This document shows positions 24,898 through 33,946 of a DNA stretch of 64,000 nucleotides, one piece after another. The notes beneath the pieces were generated by a model. That model was not told where the DNA came from, did no database searches, and saw only the letters and a program-made list of their open reading frames with translations. The first letter of the stretch is position 1. Each line of letters begins with the position of its first letter. Source of the stretch: Phyllobacterium myrsinacearum (lineage in GTDB: Bacteria; Pseudomonadota; Alphaproteobacteria; Rhizobiales; Rhizobiaceae); the NCBI RefSeq assembly GCF_014138285.1, contig NZ_JACGXN010000004.1, positions 62,001 to 126,000 on the forward strand, read 5' to 3'. The translations under genes were made by a program, and so were the position numbers.

Positions 24898-25728
24898 TTA
24901 GAGATCAATGATCTGACCGTCACGCGCCGCAAAAGTCCCGGCGAAGCGCTTCTTCGCCAATTGCTCAAAGCGGTCTATCTCGTCATCCGTGCGCGATGGT
25001 GCATGATGGAAGAGCGCAAGCTGGTTAACCTTTCCAGCAGCTGCCAGCTTCACGCCGTGCTGCCAGGTAGAATGGCCGTAGCCGAAGCGGCGCGGCATTT
25101 CATCTTCCGTATAGGTACAATCATACACAACGAGATCTGCTCCGTCGATCAGACCAAGCACGGCAGGATCGAGGATGCCGGCTTCATGCTCCGTGTCGTA
25201 AATGAGCGCCAGCACCTTGCCTGCCCATTCGACGCGATAGCCAATGCAACCGCCGGGATGATTAAGACTATCTGTGCGGATTGCGACACCCTCGTGCGGG
25301 GTGAGAATGTCGCCGGATCGAAAATCACGAAAGCTGAGACTTGCCTTGCAAATATCCGGCTCAACGGGAAACCATGGCGGGCGCATGAATTGGCGAACCA
25401 TTTCCCGTGTGGTCATAATACCTGAGAGATGACCGGACCAAAGCCGCACATTCATCATTGGATTGTAAAGCGGGGCGAAATAGGGCAAGCCGATAATGTG
25501 GTCATAGTGACAATGGGTGAAGATGATGTCGAGGTTGTCCACACCCTCACCGGACACGGCATCACCAGCCTGACGCAAGCCGGAGCCCCCGTCAAAAATC
25601 AGTCTATGCTCGCCGCAGCGTACTTCGATACATGACGTGTTTCCGCCATAACGTTCAAATTCGGGGCCGGATACTGGTACGCTGCCACGCGTTCCCCAGA
25701 ATTTCACCCGAAATATCTCTTCGCTCAT
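24898..25728 (-). CDS. Metallo-beta-lactamase-fold hydrolase
   Basis: A 276-residue protein starting with the FWGTRGSVPVSG pattern typical of a large family of MBL-fold phosphodiesterase-like hydrolases. Metal ligands are visible: THCHYDH (about 71-77), NHPGG, IYDTEHE and LFHHAP. Some members act on cyclic nucleotides or are linked to signalling proteins, but the substrate cannot be read here. It converges with the deacetylase gene and is divergent from the metallophosphoesterase gene. Confidence 0.8.
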   Translation of the reverse strand: MSEEIFRVKFWGTRGSVPVSGPEFERYGGNTSCIEVRCGEHRLIFDGGSGLRQAGDAVSGEGVDNLDIIFTHCHYDHIIGLPYFAPLYNPMMNVRLWSGHLSGIMTTREMVRQFMRPPWFPVEPDICKASLSFRDFRSGDILTPHEGVAIRTDSLNHPGGCIGYRVEWAGKVLALIYDTEHEAGILDPAVLGLIDGADLVVYDCTYTEDEMPRRFGYGHSTWQHGVKLAAAGKVNQLALFHHAPSRTDDEIDRFEQLAKKRFAGTFAARDGQIIDL

Positions 25729-25928
25729 ACGTTTCTCACACCCAATTCCCCGTTTTTTTGGTCATCGTAACCAAACTGCAGACGTTATGCGAGGCTTGGA
25801 TTTTGTTTTATTGGCTAAGTGCGCAATAAAAGTCTGCCATTCAGCATATGTAGGCGATAGTGATTTGTTTTTTAAGCTTTATGACAATCGCTGATACAAA
25901 TGTATAAAATCATTGGAACATCTGATTC

Positions 25929-27698
25929 ATGTCATCGGCCACATTTCCCTCCCTCGCAGTCATCGCAGATGCCCACTTTCATGATCTTTATGGCGACTAT
26001 GATTTCGCCGGAGTAGCCGCTGGTGGTCGACGTATGACGGCCCGGCGCTTGACGGACACGGTGCGTTCCACGCGGGTTTTCAACGAAAGCTATTTTGCGC
26101 TGCGCACCGCGCTTGACGATGTCGTCAGCCGGAGCATCAAGCATGTGGTGTTGCTTGGCGATTATTCCGACGATGGACAAGTCTCCACGCTCAAGGCGCT
26201 TCGGCAACTGCTGGATGGGTACACGCAAGCGCATGGGCTGATCTTCACGGCGGTTCCCGGAAATCATGATATTTTTGGCCCCAAAGGCCGGCATCACGCC
26301 AAGCGATTGTTGAATCCTGACGGCAGCTACACGATCGTGGCCAGTGACAGCGCGTTCATTGACGAGGATGCCGATGGTATGGTCGTTACGGACAAGATGT
26401 ACTGTCAGGGCTATCCGGAGGGGCTGCAGGCATTGCCTGACTTCGGATTTTTCAGGCGGGTGACGGATATTCATTGGGAAACACCCTTCGGGCTGGATGA
26501 CAATCCCGCCGGACGGCTTTACCCGATCCGCTCGGCGGACGGGACGAACGAATATCAGCTTATGGATACATCCTATCTGGTCGAGCCAATTCCAGGTCTC
26601 TGGCTACTGATGATCGATGCCAATGTATTCGTGCCGCGTGATGGTGATTTCGAGCGAGGCGATTCCGGAGCATTCATCGACAGCACCAATGCAGGCTGGA
26701 ATACTATGCTGCATCACAAGCGGTTTGTTATCGACTGGATAAAGAGTGTTTCCGCACGTGCAGAGATCGAAGGTAAGCATCTTCTTACATTTTCGCACTA
26801 CCCGATGCTGGATATTCTGGACGATACGCATGCGGATGAAAAACAACTGATCGGCAATACCAGCTCGGTCAAACGCACGCCGCTTCCTGATGTTGCCGCC
26901 GCCATGATGCAGGCCGGTGTACGGATTCATTTCAGCGGCCATCTTCACGTCAATGATACAGCGCGAGCGGAGAAGGGTGCGTCCTGGCTCGTTAACGTCG
27001 GGGTGCCGTCACTCGTCGCTTTCCCGCCTGCTTTCAAGGTCATCACCTTCATGGAACAGAGTCTGCACATCGAAACGATCAGTATTGATGATCAGCCGAT
27101 CGATCCCGTCCTGAATGACCAGTACCGCACCGAAATCAAACTGACCGGCAAGAATGTCGGGAACATGCTGGACGCCGTGGATTATGGCGCCTTCATATCC
27201 GAACACGTTGATCAACTGGTCGTGCATCGCTATCTCAGGCGGGAGTGGCCTAAGGATATTGCGCGCATATTACCGCTGCTCACTCTTGGCGATCTCCTCA
27301 CGCTCAGCCTTTTCGAGCAGCCGGTGGACATGGATGCAACAATCATTCTCGTTCATGCGGAACGCGGACGCCCCGAGACCAAAGCCAAAATACAGGCACT
27401 TCTCGCGAGTGAAGATATTGGGCTCGAGCATTTTGACAGGATGACGGCACTGGAACTTCTGGGCGACTGGTATCGCCTGCGCATGGCAAGCGAAATGGCG
27501 CTTGATCGCATATCTGCAGCAAGGCAGGAAATCTATCGGGCCCTGATCGCTGTTTTTGCTGGTTCCAATGCAATACAGATTGGCGGCGCGCAGGCACATT
27601 TTGCCCTGATGCTGCAGATGATGGGCCGCTATTTCTCTGGCCTGCCGTCACGCAATTTCAGGATCGACCTTGCTAGCGGCAGGATCGATAAAATTTGA
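25929..27698 (+). CDS. Calcineurin-like metallophosphoesterase, long form
   Basis: A 589-residue protein. The N-terminal 370 residues carry all dimetal motifs: VIADAHFHD (about 11-19), LLGDYSDDG (about 74-82), VPGNHD, TFSHYPML and FSGHLHVND. This set is shared with class III cyclic nucleotide phosphodiesterases, but those are usually near 270 residues. An extra C-terminal region of about 200 residues is unrecognised and mostly helical in appearance. No clear signal peptide. It converges with the cNMP-binding protein gene (18 bases between stops). A phosphodiesterase role for cAMP is a guess from context. Confidence 0.8.
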   Translation: MSSATFPSLAVIADAHFHDLYGDYDFAGVAAGGRRMTARRLTDTVRSTRVFNESYFALRTALDDVVSRSIKHVVLLGDYSDDGQVSTLKALRQLLDGYTQAHGLIFTAVPGNHDIFGPKGRHHAKRLLNPDGSYTIVASDSAFIDEDADGMVVTDKMYCQGYPEGLQALPDFGFFRRVTDIHWETPFGLDDNPAGRLYPIRSADGTNEYQLMDTSYLVEPIPGLWLLMIDANVFVPRDGDFERGDSGAFIDSTNAGWNTMLHHKRFVIDWIKSVSARAEIEGKHLLTFSHYPMLDILDDTHADEKQLIGNTSSVKRTPLPDVAAAMMQAGVRIHFSGHLHVNDTARAEKGASWLVNVGVPSLVAFPPAFKVITFMEQSLHIETISIDDQPIDPVLNDQYRTEIKLTGKNVGNMLDAVDYGAFISEHVDQLVVHRYLRREWPKDIARILPLLTLGDLLTLSLFEQPVDMDATIILVHAERGRPETKAKIQALLASEDIGLEHFDRMTALELLGDWYRLRMASEMALDRISAARQEIYRALIAVFAGSNAIQIGGAQAHFALMLQMMGRYFSGLPSRNFRIDLASGRIDKI

Positions 27699-27716
27699 CG
27701 CTTTGCAAAATCCGGG

Positions 27717-28166
27717 TCAGTGCTTGCTGCGCTCTTCCGACAGTTCGGCCGTCGTATGGCTTAGCCGGCTAGCCAGAACCCGCATGATCTCGATGGTCAT
27801 CTCAGGATAATCGCTCAACAGCTTGAGAAAATGTTCCTTGCTGATACGCAGGGCTTCAAGAGGCGTCGATGCGGTTACGGTGGCGGTGCGCAGCACGTCG
27901 CAGAGAATTGCAATTTCGCCAACAATGGAATCATGCTCGACTTCGGCTACCTTGATCTGGCCGCTGGGCGTATCAACGCTGACATCGGCGGTACCGGAGA
28001 GGATCACGTAGGCGGCGTCGGCCATATCTCCTTGGCGGAACAGGGCCTGATCAGCCCGATAGCTGACACGATCCGACGTAAACGCCAGAAGCTTCAGCTT
28101 TGCTGGCGCCACACCGGAAAACAGCGGAATCCGCCGCAGCATTTCGACTTCGTCTTTCAGAAGCAT
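27717..28166 (-). CDS. Stand-alone cyclic nucleotide-binding domain protein
   Basis: A 149-residue protein made of one CRP-type cNMP-binding domain. The phosphate-binding cassette VGEIAILCDVLRTATV has the expected Gly-Glu and Arg-Thr-Ala, so ligand binding looks intact. There is no DNA-binding domain, membrane segment or kinase domain, so it probably acts by contacting another protein. It lies 46 bases after the degenerate ABC exporter gene on the same strand and is likely co-transcribed, which suggests it as regulator or partner of that protein. Confidence 0.85.
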   Translation of the reverse strand: MLLKDEVEMLRRIPLFSGVAPAKLKLLAFTSDRVSYRADQALFRQGDMADAAYVILSGTADVSVDTPSGQIKVAEVEHDSIVGEIAILCDVLRTATVTASTPLEALRISKEHFLKLLSDYPEMTIEIMRVLASRLSHTTAELSEERSKH

Positions 28167-28212
28167 GAACGTCCACTACCCCAAAGTGTTATTCTACCCA
28201 CACCACAGACTA

Positions 28213-30927
28213 TTACGATACGAGTTCTTTGAATATACCGTTTTTCTCCAAAAGAGTCGCGTGGGTTCCGTCTTCAACCAAAGTCCCACGGTCGAAAACA
28301 AGGACGCGATCAAACAAGTTTGCCAGAGAAGAATTGGCCAGCACCCAGATGATTGCGGGCGCATGACCCTCTTCATGCAGGTCTTGCAAGATATTGCGCA
28401 TGATCTGATCCTGCACGCGCTGATCAAGGGCAGGCAATGGACGATTGAAGATCACATAATCAGCCCGCTTGAGCAGAGCCCTGGCGACGTTCAGTTTCTG
28501 TCGTTGCACGTTGGTAATGCGTTTTCCGCCAGAGCCGACATCGAAATCAAGTCCAATGGACAGCACGCTGTCATAAAGACCAAGCTTGTCGAAAAGGTCA
28601 CGAAGAATGACGCGTATGCGATCCGGTCCGTCTGCCTGGGTGAACCCGATTCTCCCGAAGAGAACATTGTCCATCAGGTTGGCGGACTCTATGAATTTCT
28701 TGGCATCATACCGTTCAACTACGGCTTTCAGATCATCAGGCAAATTCTTGTGGAAGCGTAGACGCGCATCAACGATCTTGGCCATGAGTTCATCGGTCAA
28801 AAGACCAAAGCGGTGTCTTGGTTCGATATAGGCAAAGCTCAAGCGGATGATACTGGACCGCTCGTCGGGAGAGGCGGCATCAAAATCGCGCCCCTGCAGC
28901 TTCTGCAACAGCAACTGATAGGTTGGGATATCATCGGCGGTCATAAATGTCAGCTGCTGGAAGAACGGATGGTCCGGTGGTAAGTCCTGGAACAGTTCTA
29001 TCGCGTTGGCCGCGATCTCAAGACCCATATTGTAAAGATCGATATTCAGACCGCTTTCCCGCAATATGGAGCGGAAATACGGATGGGCAGCAAGCTTCAA
29101 ATTGGTCATCATCGGTCGCTTTACAGTACCGAAAAGCAAATTCTCGCCAATAGTCGCCTGCGGATTGTAGGCTTTCGGTTCAAAGGGCACCACAAGCCCA
29201 TCAAGATCCTCCTCCTTGAGGCTTTTGCGCAGGGCCTGCCGAAGTTCCACAATGCGGTTTGTCAGGTCGGAATGGGTAGTCGTGTCAACCTGTGACCGAA
29301 GCGCCAGGTCGACAATATCCTGCGAGATCATGACCGCTTCAAGCACTGGCCGCACGACACTGAAAAGATCGTGGGGACCCGTGACACCCGCAGATTGATA
29401 GTCGACCCAGTCGCTGTTGAGATCAAGGTCAGGATTGCCGGCGAGGCGTGCTTCGTTGATATCCCATTTGTACTTGATCGCCTTCGCACCTTCGTACTCG
29501 ACCTTGGTCAAGGGTGCATGCTTGAGACCGTACAGGAGATTGTCGCGCAGCGATCCATGGAAGAAATAGGCATCCGAAGCAGCATAGCCGATACGACGAC
29601 CGGTAATGGATTCCGGGAGTTCAAGAATATCCTTGCCGTCAATGGTGATCCGGCCGGAGTCGGGCCAGATGAGGCGCGCAAACGCCTCGGCAATCGCTTC
29701 CCCGCCGCTGCCGCTGTTGCCGACAATCGCAACAGTCTCGCCGAGCTTGATCTCAAGCGAAACATGCTCGACGAGGCGCGCGCCGCTGTCGTCAGACAGT
29801 GTAAGATTCACCGCATTCAGCGAATGTTCCAGTTTGCCGACGGGTTCATGAACAACCGCCTGGATGTGTGGGTCCACAAGCATATCTACGTTGAACTGTT
29901 CGACAACCTGCGCATACTTGACCTGAACGTCCTGGCGTGACTGATCCCAGTCGATCAGTTCCTTCAAGGGGCCGGGCAGATCTTTATAGGCATTGATGAC
30001 AGCAACAAGCTGGCCGATATCAAGCCGGCCCTGCAAGGCGAGAACGCCGCCGATGGAATAAAACAGGAAGGGCGTCACCTGCGCGAGGAAATTGTTGATG
30101 AATTTGACCAGGAACTTCCATTGATACAGATCGTAGCGGATGGAGAAGATCAGCCCGAGACGGGCTGCAATGTCCGCGCGCTCGTAATTGGACGTATCGT
30201 TGCCGTGGATGGTGCCGATGCCATCGACAATCTCGCCTACGCGGCCTGACAGCTCGCGTGCAGTCAACTGGCGCTGACGGCCGAGCTCAAGCAATCTTTT
30301 GCGCATGCGTGGAATGACTACGCCTTGTACGGCGACGATGCCGGCCGCAATCATGCCCAGCCAGAAATTCTGCAGGATAATGAAGACGAGCGCTGTAATG
30401 GCTTGTCCGCCAAGAAGGGCAGGCTGGACAAACGCGTCACCGGTGAAACCGCCCATGGGCTCCACCTCATCCTTGATCATGGTCGCGATTTCGGCCGATT
30501 TCACCCGCTTGAACTGGCTTGGGGGAAAGCGCAGAACGCGGTCGATCAATTCAAAACGGATGCGGCGCAGCATGCGCTCGCCAAGCCGGCCCTTGTAGGT
30601 GTTGATGTAGAGCTTGAAGAGGCCGTTGATCACGACAAGCAGCAGAAACACCAGGCTCAAGGCCATCAGCATCTGGAAGCGCGTCAGCTGAAGCCCTTCA
30701 AAAAACATCACCTTGCCGAAATAGGGCAGATTGTACTGGATGCGCATGAAGGTCTGCGTCGCACCTTCCGCTTCAAATCCCGTGCCCTGTATGGGGCCGT
30801 TGACAATCTGTTTCGGCAAGTCGAACGACAGGAAATACGGGATCATCGAGGCCGCAACGACCGTCAATATCCATATTTGCTGGAACCGTGTGTTCGACCA
30901 GATGTAGCGTGTTAGACTTTTTTCCAT
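28213..30927 (-). CDS. Degenerate ABC exporter-like membrane protein with a large insertion in the ATPase domain
   Basis: About 904 residues. The first 350 resemble an ABC exporter membrane domain (about six helices). The ATPase domain (about 365-904) has lost its catalytic residues. Walker A reads GNSGSGGEA, without Lys-Ser/Thr. The signature region is VGSGGKRITNVQRQKLNVARALL-like rather than LSGGQ. Walker B is VIFNRP instead of a DE pair, and the switch His is replaced (VLANSS). Some 300 extra residues sit between Walker A and signature. A Q-loop-like phrase recurs three times: SLRDNLLYG, TIGENLLFG and NLMDNVLFG. ATP hydrolysis is therefore unlikely. The frame reaches a TTG at 31020; ATG 30927 (MEKSLTRYIW) is preferred. 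A cNMP-binding protein gene follows. Confidence 0.85.
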   Translation of the reverse strand: MEKSLTRYIWSNTRFQQIWILTVVAASMIPYFLSFDLPKQIVNGPIQGTGFEAEGATQTFMRIQYNLPYFGKVMFFEGLQLTRFQMLMALSLVFLLLVVINGLFKLYINTYKGRLGERMLRRIRFELIDRVLRFPPSQFKRVKSAEIATMIKDEVEPMGGFTGDAFVQPALLGGQAITALVFIILQNFWLGMIAAGIVAVQGVVIPRMRKRLLELGRQRQLTARELSGRVGEIVDGIGTIHGNDTSNYERADIAARLGLIFSIRYDLYQWKFLVKFINNFLAQVTPFLFYSIGGVLALQGRLDIGQLVAVINAYKDLPGPLKELIDWDQSRQDVQVKYAQVVEQFNVDMLVDPHIQAVVHEPVGKLEHSLNAVNLTLSDDSGARLVEHVSLEIKLGETVAIVGNSGSGGEAIAEAFARLIWPDSGRITIDGKDILELPESITGRRIGYAASDAYFFHGSLRDNLLYGLKHAPLTKVEYEGAKAIKYKWDINEARLAGNPDLDLNSDWVDYQSAGVTGPHDLFSVVRPVLEAVMISQDIVDLALRSQVDTTTHSDLTNRIVELRQALRKSLKEEDLDGLVVPFEPKAYNPQATIGENLLFGTVKRPMMTNLKLAAHPYFRSILRESGLNIDLYNMGLEIAANAIELFQDLPPDHPFFQQLTFMTADDIPTYQLLLQKLQGRDFDAASPDERSSIIRLSFAYIEPRHRFGLLTDELMAKIVDARLRFHKNLPDDLKAVVERYDAKKFIESANLMDNVLFGRIGFTQADGPDRIRVILRDLFDKLGLYDSVLSIGLDFDVGSGGKRITNVQRQKLNVARALLKRADYVIFNRPLPALDQRVQDQIMRNILQDLHEEGHAPAIIWVLANSSLANLFDRVLVFDRGTLVEDGTHATLLEKNGIFKELVS

Positions 30928-31224
30928 GGATAACCGTAAGCTGTCAAATAAGCTGAATTCTGAACAATTCCAATAGGTTGTATTTTGTTGAAATCCTCCT
31001 TTTGAAACCGTTTGGTGCAATGAGCTGGAGGCAAAAATGGATGGCAGTGTGTAAATTTTGCGAGACTGGCAGGAATCTCCCGAACCTTTCAGTTACCCAG
31101 TTTACAACACAGGGTAGCTGAACGCTATATGTTTGCTCCCAATTGTATGGGTGCAAATTCGGTCACGACAGGATGTCTCCACACGGTGCTGGCATACAGA
31201 AATCCCTTCAGAAAAACGACGGCA

Positions 31225-31260
31225 CTCCGACACCCGATGTTTGTCGCTGGGGTGTCGGAG
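31225..31260 (-). terminator. Intrinsic terminator after the MHS-type transporter gene
   Basis: Perfect 11-base arms (CTCCGACACCC and GGGTGTCGGAG) enclose a 14-base loop, seven bases beyond the reverse-strand stop at 31267. On that strand a TTTTT run follows after about nine bases. Confidence 0.6.
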
Positions 31261-31266
31261 GTCAGC

Positions 31267-32592
31267 TCAAGCTTTGCTTTGGACTGCGTCAGCCGTGCTC
31301 GCCGTGCCTGTTTCCGAGGCACTGTCGTCCACGGGTAGCAGGAGGCTGGATATAAGGCTCGCGCCAGCGATGAATATAAAGAGTATGGCCAGCGGTGCCC
31401 ATTGAACTCCATATTTATGCACGAGCCAGACGCCGATCATCGGAGTCAGCCCACTGAAAATGGCGCCGCTCAGGGAAGAAGACAGTGAAATCCCTGTGTA
31501 CCGCAAATGCACCGGGAAGGCGCGGGTCAGGAATGGCGCCATGACGGCGTAATGGGCCGCTAGAAACACCGTTGCCCCCAGTATGGCAATATAGATGTTC
31601 GTGAGGTTTCCAGAGACGATGAGCATCATCATTGGAATCGCAAAGATCAACGCTGCGGTCGCCATGGCAACCAGCAGAAAGCGTTCGCCATATCGGGTTG
31701 CGATATAGGAACCGGCGGGGAAGGCGAACAGCTCGACCACACCAACCCACGAGATCAGCTCCAGCATATCGGAACGATTGATCCCGAGCGACGTGGTTGT
31801 GAATGTCATCATCAATGTGGTGATGAAATAGAAGCCTGCCACGCCGAGCAGGCATAATCCCATGCCGAGCAGCAGAGACATTTTCTTTGTCTGGAATATT
31901 TCCTTGGCCGGAATGACGCTCTGGACCGATTTCTCCTTGAGGCGCTCAAGAAGTTCCGGGCTCTCATTGATCCCAGCACGAATGATGAAGGCAAAGATGA
32001 TCAGGACACCACTCAGCAGGAAGGGTACACGCCAGCCCCAACGCAGGAAATCCTCCTGAGGCAGGTCGGAGACGGTGCGGAAGGCGAGAGTCGCCAGGAT
32101 AAGCCCGACAGGACTGCCATATTGCGGGGCGGATGCCAGAAAAGTCCGCCAGCGTGGTGGCGCGTGTTCCGCCGCGATCAGAACGGCGCCACCCCATTCT
32201 CCGCCGACCGCGATGCCTTGCACCAGACGCAAGGCCACGAGAAGAATAGCTGCCGTCAATCCGATGGAATGAAAACTGGGCAGAAGGCCAATGAGAACCG
32301 TGGCGACGCCCATCAACAGCAGTGTGATGATCAGGGATTTCTTACGACCTACCTTGTCGCCAAAATGACCGAACAGCAAAGCACCGAAAGGCCGGGCGAT
32401 AAAGCCGATTGCAAAGGTTCCAAGAGACGCAAGGATGCCCATGATGGGATCGGTCGAAGCAAAGAATACATCACCAAATACAAGGGCGGCCGCCGTACCG
32501 TAGATGTAAAAATCGTACCACTCGATCATGGTGCCGACGAAGGCTCCCAAAGCCGCCCGGATAGGCTGTCTCTCAATGGTTATTTGAGTCAT
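31267..32592 (-). CDS. MFS transporter, metabolite:H+ symporter (MHS) type
   Basis: A 441-residue protein with about 12 membrane helices and the ShiA/ProP/KgtP-like signature: GTMIEWYDFYIYGTAAALVF at the start, then GHFGDKVGRKK (loop 2-3) and LRLVQGIAVGGEWGGAVLIA. Members import dicarboxylates, shikimate, betaine or related acids with protons; substrate unknown. The frame runs further upstream to 32745, but overlap with the deacetylase gene and the family start favour the ATG at 32592. It lies 32 bases after the HDAC-like gene on the same strand, so the pair may share a transcript. Confidence 0.85.
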   Translation of the reverse strand: MTQITIERQPIRAALGAFVGTMIEWYDFYIYGTAAALVFGDVFFASTDPIMGILASLGTFAIGFIARPFGALLFGHFGDKVGRKKSLIITLLLMGVATVLIGLLPSFHSIGLTAAILLVALRLVQGIAVGGEWGGAVLIAAEHAPPRWRTFLASAPQYGSPVGLILATLAFRTVSDLPQEDFLRWGWRVPFLLSGVLIIFAFIIRAGINESPELLERLKEKSVQSVIPAKEIFQTKKMSLLLGMGLCLLGVAGFYFITTLMMTFTTTSLGINRSDMLELISWVGVVELFAFPAGSYIATRYGERFLLVAMATAALIFAIPMMMLIVSGNLTNIYIAILGATVFLAAHYAVMAPFLTRAFPVHLRYTGISLSSSLSGAIFSGLTPMIGVWLVHKYGVQWAPLAILFIFIAGASLISSLLLPVDDSASETGTASTADAVQSKA

Positions 32593-32624
32593 TTCTTTGC
32601 CCCTGCTTTTCCAAAAAGTTCTGC

Positions 32625-33683
32625 CTATGACTTGCGGCGTGATGCTTGATAGGCGGCCATGAAGCGGGGTGCGGCCTCGGCGACGGCGCTCAGCGAATAG
32701 CCTCCCTCCTGAACGATGACAGCCGGCAGGTCGACGGCACCCCAAACGGCTCCGATTTCGGCATAGGCCTCCGTTGTCACCTTGAGTTTTGACAGAGGGT
32801 CATTGTGATGCGCATCCCAACCGGCTGAAATGACCAGCGCTGTCGATCCGTGCTTTACAACGGCATCGGCCAACGCGCGATTGGCTTCAATAAAGGCCTC
32901 GTCGCCGCTGCCCTCGGACAAGGGCAGATTGAGGTTGGTACCTTGGCCCGCACCGGCACCGGTTTCATCGGCATACCCGCTGTAGTGCGGATAGTAGTTC
33001 GACGGATCCGTATGGGTGGACCCGAAGAACACGTCGTCGCGCGTGTAGAAAATGGCTTGGGTGCCATCCCCGTGATGCGTATCGAAATCGATGATTGCTA
33101 CCCGATCATGCCGCTTGCGCAATTGTTGGGCGATAATGGCTGCATTGTTGAAATAGCAGAATCCTGCCGCCCGGTCGGCATAGGCGTGATGGCCGGGTGG
33201 ACGGCACAGGGCGAAAGACTCCCGGGCACCATTCAAGATGACATCGGCGGCGGCAATGGCTGTCTGGGCGGAAGCATAGGCGGAAGCGTAGGTATGCTCC
33301 ATCATCGCGCAGGAAAGGCCGTTGATGTACCAGCCAGCCTGACCAAGAATACCTGTTGGGCGCGGGCGAGGACGAGCGGCGAAATCCTGCCCAGCCCCTT
33401 GATAGGCATTGACGTTCGGCAAGACTTCGGGGCCATGATTCGGCAATTGCATGAATCTCTCATAGGCGGTCTGCAGGAAAGCGACATAGTGATCCGCGTG
33501 GACGGCACGTATGGGATCAAGTCCAGAATCGTGGGGTTCTTCCTGAGAGAAGCCCAGTTGTGTCAGGGCCTCAATCAGCGTGTGGGCCCGTGCCGGATTT
33601 TCAAGTGGGTCGGTAATCCTGCCGTTGATCATATACTGTTTGGGTTGGTGTGCCATTTGCTGGCTGGCAAAGAACAGTTTCAT
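32625..33683 (-). CDS. Histone deacetylase-like amidohydrolase (acetylpolyamine deacetylase type)
   Basis: A 352-residue zinc enzyme with all class II HDAC motifs: CRPPGHHAYADRAAGFCYFN (tandem His), DFDTHHGDGTQAIFY (zinc ligands Asp and His), SAGWDAHHNDPL (zinc Asp) and QEGGYSL (catalytic Tyr). In bacteria this family includes acetylpolyamine amidohydrolases, which remove acetyl groups from acetylputrescine and similar amines. A transporter gene lies just downstream, which could bring in the acetylated substrate. The exact substrate is unknown. Confidence 0.85.
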   Translation of the reverse strand: MKLFFASQQMAHQPKQYMINGRITDPLENPARAHTLIEALTQLGFSQEEPHDSGLDPIRAVHADHYVAFLQTAYERFMQLPNHGPEVLPNVNAYQGAGQDFAARPRPRPTGILGQAGWYINGLSCAMMEHTYASAYASAQTAIAAADVILNGARESFALCRPPGHHAYADRAAGFCYFNNAAIIAQQLRKRHDRVAIIDFDTHHGDGTQAIFYTRDDVFFGSTHTDPSNYYPHYSGYADETGAGAGQGTNLNLPLSEGSGDEAFIEANRALADAVVKHGSTALVISAGWDAHHNDPLSKLKVTTEAYAEIGAVWGAVDLPAVIVQEGGYSLSAVAEAAPRFMAAYQASRRKS

Positions 33684-33946
33684 GAATGCGGCTTCTTGAT
33701 CAGGTTACGGTGAGTCGTATTGAAAGCTTATTCACTGCGATCAGCAATGCAATCCGGAAGGTTCAGCCTGCTTTTCGGATCACCAGTCTCGACAACAGAT
33801 ACTGTGCGCGTAGCCGGAGCTCTTGCACACCGTTGGGAACCGGGTCGAGATCATGGTGGAACTTGAAATCATGCTTAACCGGAACTTAACGAGCACAACC
33901 TAGGATGTAGGAAAGGGGAAATTCCCCACGATGACGATTTCGGGGA
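33684..33946. other. Spacer between deacetylase and outer-membrane protein genes
   Basis: These 263 bases must hold divergent promoters. No strong inverted repeat or credible small gene is seen. Confidence 0.35.

Noticed and set aside
28213-30927. Pseudogene status for the ABC exporter-like gene
   Set aside because: The frame is intact over more than 900 codons and the insertion is orderly, so loss of ATPase motifs looks like a change of function, not decay.
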